A DNA stretch of 64,000 nt, from positions 72,708,697 through 72,772,696 of the forward strand of contig NC_134089.1 of the NCBI RefSeq assembly GCF_000715075.1. The letters run 5' to 3'. A model generated the notes under the pieces. The model saw nothing but the letters and a program-made list of their open reading frames with translations. It searched no databases and was not told the origin of the DNA. Numbering within the stretch: the stretch's first letter is position 1; every line of letters begins with the position of its first letter. Of the stretch, positions 44,307 to 55,186 are shown piece by piece. The stretch is from Nicotiana tabacum (lineage: Eukaryota > Streptophyta > Magnoliopsida > Solanales > Solanaceae). The translations under genes were made by a program, and so were the position numbers.

Positions 44307-46859
44307 TGCCTTTCAACCTTATGTTGTAGAGAAGAGTTACCACGTTAACAACCACAAATCAACCACCTTTCTGCTATAATGAAGATAACAAAAGGAACAA
44401 AATAAAGTCATCACGTTAGCGTTAGGGCATTTAACAGCTAAAAATATCACATTGCGTGCAATGCACCTAGCAACAATTAACGGTTCTAGAATGACTTCGA
44501 GAGTATGAAGGTCATATGACATCATCCCAATTTTTTCATTTCAATCCTCTCCTTATTTTCTTTTCTAGCACTTCTTGGCTTGCTCATTTCCCTTCCTCTT
44601 TTTCCTAATTATCACTCTTTTCTTTCCTCTCATTTCTCACATCCCATAATTTCACCTCTTTTTTTTCTCTTTTTTTTTCCTTTTCTTTTTTCTCTTTTAA
44701 TAAAAAAAAATATTTGATCGAACCCTATGTAGGTTGCCTATATATCATGACGCCGCATGAATCAGATCTTTGCGTAGTTCGGGAAGATCGGGAATAAAGT
44801 AAACAAACCAACGTTCTTTTTTTTTTCTTTTTCTTTTGTACCTTAAAGACTACTCTGATGAGAAAAGATAAATAAAAGAAGCAAATCCTTTTTTTTCCTA
44901 AACTTAATGTTCTATAACCTATTCTAAACTCAAACTTAACGAGCATATATTTTTTTTCTTTTTTTTTTCTTTTTGAAACAAACTCTCTATGGGAAATTAT
45001 TAAGGAATTACATGAGAATTTTTTTTGATTCTTTTTTTTAGGAAGGAAATCTAAAGAATAAACTAAAGAAACATATTTTGAATTTTCATTTGATATCCCT
45101 GAAGAAAGATTTCGAAATGAGAAATGAACAAGATAAAAAATATTTTTGGATTTCAGTTTTTGATTACATAAGGAAGAAACTTTAAAGATAAACAAAAGGT
45201 AAACTATGTTTTTTTTCCTTCTATGTACAATATCCTAAAGTTATAGTGAAAATAATTTTTTTTTCATTTTTTCGTTAATTTCCCAAAGAAGGACCTCAAA
45301 TGAAAATCTTTTTGGATTTTTGGAAGAAAACTTTTAAAGAGGTTCTGAAAAAAAAATTCTTTTTTTTTTTGAATTTTTAGTCTTAATATACTAAAGGAAA
45401 TATAAAAGTAATTTTTTATTTCAAGTTCTAGATATTAATTGCCTCAAGGAAAAACCACCTCAAATGAATTATTTTTAGAATTAGTATTTCTAAAAAAAAT
45501 TCTAATGGAAATATAAAAACGCAAAATATCTTTTTTTGGATTTTTGATTTATTACATATACTTTTTTTTTCAATGCAAAATAGGAAAACAATACCAAACG
45601 ACTCGACATTACTGTACAAAACTACAAGGTAAAAGGCAACATAAAAAGAAAAATCTCCTTAAGCCACTCCTGAATGAGCGATCCTAACTGGATGGTCACG
45701 GGGTTCTGTCATGCTCAAACTCCGGTAAGTAAATTTACATCTGTATGAGAAAATTAAAACCAAATAAGTTAAAGACCTAGAACGCTATGTGAGACATTAA
45801 CCCTTCTTGTTGGACATATGCAAGACATGATTGTGACTATTTTTCTAAAATTAACCTATGCGGCTAAAAGTGGCTAAAAATGCAGGATTTGGCTAAGACC
45901 CCGAGAAGCTAAGAACCTAAGACTCAAGGAAGACCAGACTCTATTTGGGTTGCCTACGTATCACATTCCGAAAGACGAGAATCAGGTATGCGTAGTTCGG
46001 ACAGATTGGATACGAGCAAGAAATAAAAATAACAACTAAGAGAAAATATATTTTTGTCTATTTTTTTTGAAAAAATGATGAAACATGTAAACTCTTTTTT
46101 TGGATTTTCTTTTCCCTCTTTTTTTGATTTTTGGAAAATGATGGGAAAGTGCAAAATCTTTATGGATTTTTCATATATTTTTTTTGTCTTTTTCTTTAAA
46201 CAAAAATGTGAAAGAAAAATATAACTGGGCCCTATTTGCTTTATTTTCACACTTAACCCTCTTTTTTTTTTTTCTATTTTTTCTTTGCCCTCAACTATCA
46301 TTGGTCCGCCAGATGACCCTTTTACCCTTGAACAAATGCAACATGTAGCACATAGGATGCATCAGGATGGTCTTTTATTTTGGGTACACCTGTCCTAGAC
46401 AGACCCAACCCTTGTGTTGAGTTCCCAAAGTCAAATGCACGTGATGCAAACAAGCATTCCCACTAGGGATCCGACATGAGGCTGTGTTATACTATGTTTA
46501 AAAACCTAGGTTTATTTATTCTAGACCTGGCTTCCCCGAGCGGACAGCTCGAGCCGAGGGGGGCAACGTACTGGGAATACAGAAGCTTCACCGACTTTGC
46601 AACTTATCCGAATCTCGTTCTAAAATTAGGATATGACTGTAATAGAAGAGAAGTCACACGAAGTGCACACTTCCTAGATGATTTAGAAGACTCAGAAAGA
46701 GGAGGGTTTTGTAACAATTTATATACAGTTCAACAATATCAAAGCGACAGTCAGCACATTAGGCTCAAACACATAAAAATCAGATAATAAATAAAGCCAA
46801 CTATAACAGTTATTCTAAGCTCAAATTCTGAACCCTGAACCAGATATTCTTGGTTCGTT
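44307..46859 (-). other. O2 5' leader, homopolymer-rich
   Basis: A non-coding leader of about 2.5 kb. Between about 44540 and 46300 it is crowded with T runs of 6-12 (A runs in the element RNA) separated by short unique words. Two copies of the shared CGAACTACG...TAGGCAACC module sit at 44724-44790 and 45946-46003. Open frames here (44725-45195, 45954-46301) are low-complexity Lys/Phe-rich translations without known motifs. Confidence 0.75.
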
Positions 46860-46876
46860 CCCCAGTAGAGTCGCTA
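46860..46876 (-). other. O2 primer binding site
   Basis: The minus strand reads TAGCGACTCTACTGGGG four bases inside the 5' LTR end. It resembles the TGGCGACTC..CTGGGG site reported for Ogre elements, which I recall as tRNA-Arg; the TG to TA change is one mutation. Confidence 0.75.
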
Positions 46877-46880
46877 GAGC

Positions 46881-49187
46881 TGTCACACCTCCTTTTTTAC
46901 TACACCCGAGAGGGGTATAAGAGAGTTTTTTTCCAATTTAAGTGACAATCGAAACGAGATTATTTATTTAAAAATTAGAGTCGCCACTTGAGATAATTTA
47001 TGGTGTCCCAAGTCATCGGTTCCAATCCCGAATCGAGAAAAGATTGACTCTGTTTTACAGTCTGCGAACACAGAAATCTGGGTAAGGAATTCTGTTAACC
47101 TGGGAGAAGGTGTTAGGCATTTCAGGGTTCTGTGGTTCTAGCACGGTCGCTCAACCATTATTATTGGCCTATTTATCTCATTTTGAAACACTTTTAAACC
47201 TATGTGCATTTTTTAACCTTTTGACTGCTTTTAATTATTTAAAGAATTTATTCAAGGTTATTTAAAATACATCGCAAACCACGCTACATGAAATGCACCC
47301 ATGGTTCACGACACATTCTATTTAACCTTGTTGGAAATTAGAATCGGGTCACGTGAAATGCACACCCGAATTTTAGAATCGTGTATCACAACTACGTAAC
47401 GAGAACCGTACCCGTAGCTATGATACTTTATTTAAAGAAACGCGCCTAAAGCAACTACGAAGGTTCAATTTTTAATAGCAACATTTGTGAGGGCTATGGA
47501 TGATTTAATTGATAGCACACCTAAATTTTTACAAGGATTAAATTAATTTTCATGAGGGCCATGGGTTATTAAAGGGAAAAGGGCGCACCCCAAATTTTAT
47601 ACAAGAATTAACGAATTATATGAGGGCTATAGCTTAAAGTAAGATTGGCCAGCTATGTTATTAATTACTTTGGGCCTGAAGAGACTAAATCTTTTGGCTC
47701 AAAATGTTTTCTTCTCAAACAACCCAAAAGCCGATTTCCTCTTCGTGGCCCAAGCAAATTATCCAATTAAGCCTACAACAGGATATCAACACAATTGCTC
47801 TAACCAGTAAACTTGCCATACCACGATTTCAGACTAAAATATTCAAGCTAATCAAAAAGGGGTAATCCTATTCAGATAAGATTTCTACAAAAAAAAAGAG
47901 AATAGACCTAAGACTAGAAAAAATAATAATCCGTTAATTTGTACTAAATAAAACAAGAACATTTAAAATTACATTGGATAGAATCATCTCATGAAGTTTG
48001 ACACCAAATTCATCTTAGCAACACACAAAATAAGATCAAAATGCTAGGATTAGAAAACTGAACCTTTACACTAGCCGAATCCAAACTTTGAACTTCTACA
48101 ACTCAATAATCGAGCCAAGGACCAGAACCAGTAATAAAACTCCAAAGGCGTCAGAAAACCATGGCTCGAACACAGCCGGAATTCAACCTCGCCGGTAACC
48201 TCCGTTTGACATAGAAAGAGTGGTTGTTTCGGGGTGGGTTGGTGCTGATTTTTCAGTGCTTTAATGATGGAAATGGTGAGCTTACATAGCCGGTTTTGAA
48301 GCTATTTTCATGGCTGGTTTCGCTGCCCTTTGGCTGGAGTTCAGAGGTGATTCAAGCTCGATTTCGCTAGGCTTTTGACTGGTATGAAAGCTGTTTCTTC
48401 AGCTGTGATTTTGGTGCGTTTTGTTTCCGTTCTTCCCTCTGTTCCTCGAGCATTAAAGAAGACTAAGAAATGGGGGGGGGGGGGGTCGTTTATGGTTGCT
48501 GAAGCTCAGAAAATCGCTAAAGCTTTCTTCAAGTTGGTGAAGAAGAAGAGAAAACCGATGGGGGGTCATCTTTTAGAAGACCAAGTCAAGGGGGATGGGG
48601 TTTCTTTTTTCAGCTGAAAAACGACGCTCTTTTCCTAAGGTGTAGGTTCTTTGTCAGCTTTTTAGGTTTTGTATTTTTGTGTCCTCTTGCTCTTTCAGAC
48701 GTTAGGTTCTTTTTGTATATTTCTTTTCATTTTTTAGCTATGCTCCGTCTTGTTCCAAAAACAGCGGGTTGATCCTGCGTAGAGTCTAGGTCTAGGTTTT
48801 TGTAGGGTTTTTAGGTTAGGGGTATGGGCCGAGGAATTATGGGCTAGATCAAAAAATTAGGCTAAAAATGGGTTGTTCGAGCCCAAGTTTTATTCTTTCC
48901 CCGCGAACGAGATTAAAAATGCGATGTCATTTATTAATTAATCTTACTTAAGTAAAATAACTATTAAAATAATATTGACCGTTATAACGAAACTATTTTT
49001 GGTATTTTTCAAGATTAAAAATTACTACAAAATATTAATGAAACTATTTTTTTGTAATTTTTATTTTCTTGAAATAAAATAAAGTAGACGAGTCAAAATT
49101 AATTGAAATAACACTATTAGGCCTAAATTAAATATTTACGTGCTAAAATATGAAAAATCTTGGGGAGGGTGAAAAATCACGTCTACA
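46881..49187 (-). repeat. O2 5' LTR (2307 bp)
   Basis: Plus-strand edges are TGTCACACCTCC and CACGTCTACA. It aligns throughout with the 3' LTR apart from the LINE and a deletion near 48830. Short frame 48375-48617 has no recognisable product. Confidence 0.92.
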
Positions 49188-49192
49188 ATGGT

Positions 49193-50773
49193 GAGGGAAT
49201 TTGTATCTCGCTTCCAGATGGAGCGAATGGAATTACCACCGGTCTCCGATGATTGGGTTGTGCATGCCTTCACTTAGGGCTAAAACGAACGAAGCTCTAT
49301 AGCTTCAAAGCAATTAAAGCAAAATTTGATCGAATATCCTGCCATGACCTGTGCGGATGTGCACAACAGGTATCAATCGAAGATCAGGGTCGAAGAAGAC
49401 CAATTGGGAGCCCCCTCTGGCTCAGTATATCCAAGAAGGCTCCTAGCAAAGGAACCAAGGTATGCAGAAAGGGAGTCGAGATAAGGAAAAGAAAGGTATC
49501 AGCCATACTTCGAAGATAAAAAAACACTTCAAGGGGGAATATACCTTGAAATGATCGAAGAGTAGATCAAGGCCAAAATTTCCGGGGACTTAAGAGCAAG
49601 ACCGGGTTTGACTGGCATTCGAGGCCAAGGGAGGCATCCCGATTGTCAGAATACATCTTCAACATTTATGTCTCAGGCATCGTATCGGCCATAGGTAGAA
49701 TCAGAGATGCCAGATGGCCAAAGCCCGCACAATTAGATCCTTCCCGAAGGAACCCCAACTTGATGTGCGGATACCATGGAATTCACGGTTATAAGATTGA
49801 GGATTGTAGGCAACTTTGAGAGGAGGTGGCTCGGCTGATCAATGAAGGGTACCTTCGAGAACTCCTTAGCAATCGAGCTAAGAACCACTTTCAAGAAAGA
49901 GAGGCGAACAGAAAGAATGGACTAGAAAAACCTCAGCACATCATTTACATGATCGTTGGAGGAACCGATATCCCACAGGGACCCATGTTCAAATGGGCCA
50001 AAGTGTCCATCGCGACGGAAAGACAAAATCAGAGCTATATACCCGAGGCCGCCCTTACATTTAGAGAAGAAGACATCGAGGCTTTGTCCCAACCATATAA
50101 TGATGTACTGGTAATTTCCTTTCTTTTGAATAATGTTCAAATTAAACATGTGCCCGTGGATCCAGGTAGCTCGGCTAACATAATCAGGTCGAAGGTAGTG
50201 GAGCAGCTCGGACTACTCGATCAGATCATATCCACCTCTCGAGTCCTCAATGGATTCAACATGGCAAGTGAGACAACGAAGGAAGAAATCATCCTCCCAG
50301 TCAACGTGTCCGGTACAGTTCAAGACACCAAGTTTCATGTCATCGAAGGTGACATGAGGTACAATGTCTTACGTGGAAGGCTGTGGATACACAACATAAG
50401 GGCGGTACCATCAACTTTTCATCAAATGATGAAGTTCTCAACAAAAGATGGTATAAAAATGGTGTACGGAGAACAACATGCAGTAAAAGAGATATTTGCG
50501 GTAAACGATATGGCACCAACATCGACTCTCCCCGTCCAGGATGAGTCAGGAAACGGGCTGACCCCCAAGGAACAGGTGGTCTATGAGCATTCAAACGAAG
50601 ATGAAGAAGAAGACTTCCTCACTCCTCGAACATTCGTTGCCCCTGAAGAGTTGGATGCAACAAAATCAACGGTCGAAGAACTCGAACAAGCCATCTTGAT
50701 CGAGCATCTTCTAGATCGAAAGGTATACCTGGGAATGGGATTAACTCCCAAACTCAGGAAAAAAATCATCTAA
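49193..50773 (+). pseudogene. B gag 3' half and protease
   Basis: Continues B gag from the O2 junction with REFVSRFQMERMELPPVSDD, then a TAG at about 49276 where the family has Gln. The next part (LKQNLIEYPAMTCADVHNRY, YQSKIRVEEDQLGAPSGS) is readable in the neighbouring frame. A Cys/His cluster, MCGYHGIHGYKIEDC (about 49767-49811), corresponds to the zinc knuckle. From 49826 a 315-codon frame covers the protease, with active site VPVDPGSSANII (Asp codon at 50159). It ends at TAA 50771-50773 where the RT region should follow without a break. The protease core itself is uninterrupted. Confidence 0.87.
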
Positions 50774-52090
50774 TTTCTTATTAACGACATTGATTGTTTT
50801 TCTTGGTCCCATTTAGACATGATAGGGATCCCACCTGAAATATCCACCTATCGACTAAGTGTCGATCCCAGGTTTAAACCAGTGAAGCAAAAAAGGAGGC
50901 CTCTATCCGAGGTAAAACATGCGTTCATTAAAGAGGAGGTAACAAACTCCTCAAGATAGGACCAATTAGAGAGGTAAAATACCCTGAATGGTTGGCTAAT
51001 GTGGTAGTGGTTCCCAAAAAAGGAAATAAATTGAGAATGTGCGTAGATTATAAAAACTTAAATAAAGCATGCCCCAAAGACTCTTTCCCATTGCCCAATA
51101 TCGATCGCTTGATCGATGCCACGGCTGGCCACGAGATCCTCACTTTTCTCGACGCCTCGGGTATAATCAAATTCAAATGAACCCAGAGGACAGGGAAAAA
51201 ACGTCGTTCATCACGAAGTATAGTACATACTGTTATAATGTAATGCCCTTTGAGCTAAAAAATACAGGATCTACGTACCAATGCCTAGTTCATAAGATGT
51301 TCGAACATCAAATAGGCCAATCTATTGAAGTTTACATTAATGACATGCTAGTTAAGTCCCTGCGCGTAGAGGACCACTTGACTCATTTGCAGGAAACATT
51401 CGATATCCTTAGAAGTTATAACAAGAAGCTCAACCCCGAGAAATATGCCTTTGGAGTAGGATCAGGCAAATTTTTAGGCTTCATGGTGTCGAATAGGGGG
51501 AACGAAATCAACCCCAACTAAATCAAGGCGACTAAAAAAATCAGAGTAGTGAATAATGTGAAGGTCGTACAGCGGCTGACCGGGCAGATAGCGGCCTTAG
51601 GCCAATTCATCTCGAGATCGTCAGATCGGAGTCATCATTTCTTCTCCTTGCTCAAGAAGAAAAACAACTTTGAGTAGACTCCGGAAGGCCAACATGCTTT
51701 AGAGGAATTAAAGCGGTATCTCTCAAGTCCGCCTTTGCTCCACACCCCAAAGGAAGATGAAACGTTGTACTTGTATCTGGCGGTATCTGAAGTAGCGGTA
51801 AGTGATGTGTTGGTTCGAGAAGAACAAGGTACGCAATTTCCTGTTTATTACGTAAGTCAGACTCTAGGAGATGCTGAAATCCACACTTAGAAAAATTAGC
51901 TCTTGCATTAATAAGTGCATCTCGGAAATTAAAACCTTATTTTCTATGCCATCATATATGTATTTTAACGACATACCCTCTTTAAAACATCTTGCACAAA
52001 CCTGAATTATCGAGCAGATTGGCCAAATGGGCCATCGAGCTCGGAGGGTATGATATCGAGTATCAACCCCGAATAGCTATCAAGTCCCAA
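50774..52090 (+). pseudogene. B reverse transcriptase and RNase H (broken)
   Basis: RT starts with CFSWSHLDMIGIPPEIS, then KYPEWLANVVVVPKKGNK and KACPKDSFPLPNIDRLID. A frameshift near 51170 moves reading to the frame of 51069-51521. The catalytic box reads VYINDMLVKS: the first Asp of YxDD is Asn (AAT at 51339-51341, a G-to-A change), so the polymerase would be inactive. RNase H follows across several stops (LKKKNNFE, HALEELKRYLSSPPLLHTP, LYLAVSEVAVSDVL, SRLAKWAIELGGYDIEYQPR). Several stops and shifts lie between 51520 and 52000. Confidence 0.87.
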
Positions 52091-52149
52091 ATTATGGCAG
52101 ACTTCATGGCCGACTTTTTGCCTGCCCTCGTGCCCGAGGTAGAGAAAGA

Positions 52150-52570
52150 ACTCTTGCTAAAAACAAGCACATCATCGGGAGTATGGACCCTTTTCATTGA
52201 CGGTGCCTCGAACGTGAAAGGGTCCGGGCTTGGCATCATTCTGAAATCGCCTACGGGCGGCATAATTAGGCAATCTATAAAAACTTCAAAATTTACTAAC
52301 AACGAGGTCGAGTATGAGGCTATGATTGCAGGTCTCGAGCTGGCTAAGAGCCTAGGAGCAAAAGTCGTTGAAGCAAAATGCAACTCCCTTCTGGTAGTTA
52401 ACCAAGTAAAATGGAGCTTTGAGGTTCGAGAAGACAGGATGCAAAGATACTTAGACAAACTTCAGGTCATATTGCATCACTTCAAAGAATGGACTTTGGT
52501 TCACATTCCTCGAGATCAGAACATCGAGGCTGATGTATTCGCAAACCTAAGGTCTTCCATCAAAGAGGAT
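52150..52570 (+). pseudogene. B archaeal-type RNase H
   Basis: The second RNase H domain of Tat elements, inside an open frame from 51992 to 53038. Motifs: WTLFIDGASNVKGSGLG, NNEVEYEAMIAGLELAKSLG and KCNSLLVVNQV, ending DQNIEADVFANL. The third acidic position is Asn (AAC at 52382-52384) where relatives have Asp, again a G-to-A change, so the domain is probably inactive. The order and spacing match the O1 domain. Confidence 0.88.
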
Positions 52571-52639
52571 GACATACTCTTGAGGACTGTTGTACAGTTA
52601 TCCAAGTCAGTGATTGAAGGCCACGCCGAGATTAACTCA

Positions 52640-53895
52640 GCAAGTCTAACATGGGATTGGAGGAATAAATACATCGACTATTTGAGAAACGGGAAGCTAC
52701 CGACAAACCCAAAAGTATCAAGGGCCCTTCGAGCCAAACCAGCTCGATTTTCTCTCGACGAGAATGGAACAATATATAGAAGGACCTTCGATAGACCTCT
52801 AGCAGTATGCTTGGGACCGGAGGACACCGATTATGTACTTCGAGAAATCCATAAGGGCACTTGTGGAAATCATTCCGGCGCCGACTCTTTGGTTCGAAAG
52901 GTGATCAGAGCAGGCTACTATTGGGACAACATGGAGAAGGACACCAAGGAATTCATTCGGAGGTGTGACAAATGCCAAAGGTTTGCGCCAATGATTCACC
53001 AACCCGGTGAACAACTACACTCAGTTTTGTCACCATGACCGTTCATGAAATAGGGGATGGACATCATCGGCCCTTTGCCAACGACGCCAGGTAATGCTAG
53101 ATTTATTCTGTTTATGGATGACTATTTCTTGAAATGGGTGGAAGCACAGGCCTTCAAGAATATAATAGAAAAAGAAGTCATTGACTTCATCTAGGACCAC
53201 ATCATATGCCGATTTAGGATCCCCTCCGAGATTGCATGTGATAATGAGAAGCAGTTCATAGGCAGCAAGGTGATGAGTTTTTATCAAAGACCATAAAATC
53301 AAGAGGATACTATCAACACCCTATCACTTATGTGCAAATGGACAAGCCGAGTCCACAAACAAGACCATCATCCAAAACTTGAAAAAGAGGTTAGAAAATG
53401 CCAAGGGGAAATGGAGAGAGGTATTGCCTGAAGTACTATGGGCATACCGAACAACTTCGAAGTTAAGCACAAAAGAGACACCGTTCTCTTTGGTATATAG
53501 GTCCAAGACCTTGATACTAGTCGAGGTCGGAGAGCCAAGCACTAGATTCCGACATGCCACCGAGGACTCAAATAGCAAAGCCATGACTACAACCCTCGAG
53601 CTACTAGATGAAAAGCGAGAGGCTGCACTAGTCCGAATAGCTGCCCAAAAATAGTGAATCGAGAGATATTATAATAGGAGAACAAACCTCCGATACTTCG
53701 GAGTTGGGGACTTAGTCCTAAGAAAGATCACCCTCAACACTCAAAACCTAAATGAAGGGAATCTAGGACCAAGCTGGGAAGGACCGTACCGTGTCCTCGG
53801 AGTAGTAGGCAAAGGGTCCTACAAACTTGGCATCATGTAGGGAGAGCAACTTCTAAGCAATTAGAACATATCGATGCTCAAATGCTATTATTGCT
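52640..53895 (+). pseudogene. B integrase (broken)
   Basis: The zinc finger lies in the same open frame as aRNH: HKGTCGNHSGADSLVRKVIR through RRCDKCQRFAP (HHCC complete). TGA at 53036-53038 breaks the frame where Trp-Pro-Phe is expected (SPWPF; TGG to TGA). Core residues are in GMDIIGPLPTT, ACDNEKQFIGS and, after a frameshift near 53290, NGQAESTNKTI. A further frame (53379-53654) carries GKWREVLPEVLWAYRTTSKL, and the C-terminal domain continues to about 53895. All three D-D-E residues are visible but in different frames. Confidence 0.87.
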
Positions 53896-55186
53896 AAGGT
53901 ATAACCTTCTCCCTTTTTACTTTATGTCTCATACTAATTTCTTACAAGTGTTCGATGGGAGACGCCGAAGCGCCCTTCAACTCGAAAACCTTGGGTTTTA
54001 AAGCATGCGTTGCGCTCTTTTTCCCTTCGATCGGGTTTTACCCCAAATGGGGTTTTACCAGCAAGGTTTTTAACGAGGCAACACCTATATTCTACATAAG
54101 TAGAACTCAACAAGTATTCAAGGCTTCTTCTCAATCAACCTCGAATATTGGGGGGCATCCCACTCGGAGGCTATCTTTTCAAAAAAATCGAGTTATGCCT
54201 AAGGGGACCTTGATATGAAAATATTATATGGGGCCAAACTGTCGAATGAACCGTGTCCATATAGAACAATTGAGCCTCCAAAGGCAAGAACATGTACACA
54301 TATACCAAGTAATCGAAGAAGCCTTTCTGTTTGTCAAAACGCTATATGCCTCAAAGAAGTTTACTACTTTCATGCAAAACGGCTCAAGGGCCAAAAACTT
54401 TCAAACACTCGGGGACTATCACAAATAGTAACCTCATCGAGCCATCAAAAACTCGAATTCGTAAGACCTCGATCAGGCGACTTTGAGCTCGTAGGCCCTC
54501 AGTAAGGCAATATCAGATATGTAAGACCTCAACGAGGCATGCCCAACGACTCAAGGGCTAAAAACATTCGAACACTCAAGGACTGTCGCCAACAGTCAGC
54601 TCATCGAGCCATCGAAAACTCGAATTCATAAAACCTCGATCACAAAATTTCGAGCTAATAATCCCTCAATAAGGCAACATCAAATTTGTAAAATGTCAAT
54701 GAGGCATGTCCAAACTTATATGGCCTCAATAAGGCAAAACCGAGCTTATAAGACTTCAACAACGCGTACTCAAATTTATAAGACCTTAAAAAACCCCTGG
54801 TATGAAGGCCAAGGATATATATTCGAACATGTAAGACCCCTAAACGGCATACCTCGATATAAATGCCAAGGTCACCGCACCCGGGGGCTAAAGGCTACGT
54901 CCAAACATAAAGACTACGGTCGAACTAAAAGGCTACGACCGAATTAACGCAGCTCGGAGACATCTAACTGGCACCATAAAACTAAAGGCCTTCAAATACT
55001 TCGAAAATACTTCAAAAAGAACCGGTTAATCAGGCTACCCTCGGCATCAGCAAAGGAGCTTTGATAATATCAGCTCCAATACAATAAAAAGGGCTTCAAA
55101 AACAATCAGCTCTAAGCAATAAAAGTGCTTCGAAAATAATCAGCCTTTGATAAAAAGGTTTCGAAAACTTAGCCTTCGAGCGAACC
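53896..55186 (+). other. B 3' untranslated region
   Basis: Non-coding after integrase, rich in short repeated phrases such as CCTCAA(C/T)(G/A)AGGCA and AAGACCTCGATCA. Open frames at 53955-54218, 54215-54505 and 54693-54947 follow no known family. Its 3' LTR is not reached; element C begins at 55187 with GAACC (55182-55186) as the expected target duplication. Confidence 0.75.
54381..54714 (+). repeat. Two tandem copies of a ~167-bp unit in the B 3' UTR
   Basis: Copies begin near 54381 (GGCTCAAGGGCCAAAAAC) and 54548 (GACTCAAGGGCTAAAAAC). Both contain CTCATCGAGCCATC, AAAACTCGAATTC and a (G/A)AGGCATG(C/T)CCAA ending. Shorter diverged repeats of about 30 bp continue to ~54800. Confidence 0.8.

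Larger units (their letters stand above)
34981..49187 (-). mobile_element. O2: non-autonomous Ogre-like LTR retrotransposon
   Basis: Two LTRs in minus orientation (34981-39901 and 46881-49187) flank a 7-kb interior. On the minus strand the order is 5' LTR, primer site, ~2.5-kb A-rich leader, the start of an Ogre-type gag, then directly a 3' UTR with tandem arrays, polypurine tract and 3' LTR. No protease, RT, RNase H or integrase is present, so it needed enzymes from a relative such as O1, with which it shares LTR ends and 3' UTR modules. The first ~365 bp of the LTRs differ at about 22 positions by hand count, so O2 is younger than A (~30 in 205). Imperfect 5-bp target duplication ATGCT/ATGGT. 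The 3' LTR carries a LINE. Confidence 0.88.
33271..55186 (+). mobile_element. B: Tat-type Ty3/gypsy retrotransposon, hosting O2 and cut by C
   Basis: LTR, primer site and gag up to 34980; then O2 (34981-49187); then gag continues from 49193 through protease, RT, RNase H, archaeal-type RNase H and integrase to 53895, with a repeat-rich 3' UTR cut by C at 55186. Without O2 about 7.7 kb of B is present. The second RNase H places it in the Tat lineage, but its short (690-bp) LTR makes it a different family from O1. Its 3' LTR is not in the window and should lie right of C. Confidence 0.88.

Noticed and set aside
44725..46301. Lys/Phe-rich minus frames in the O2 leader
   Set aside because: Generated by homopolymer runs; no conserved start or domain.
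53934..54947. Short frames after B integrase
   Set aside because: Repeat-rich 3' UTR; no family match and poor continuity.
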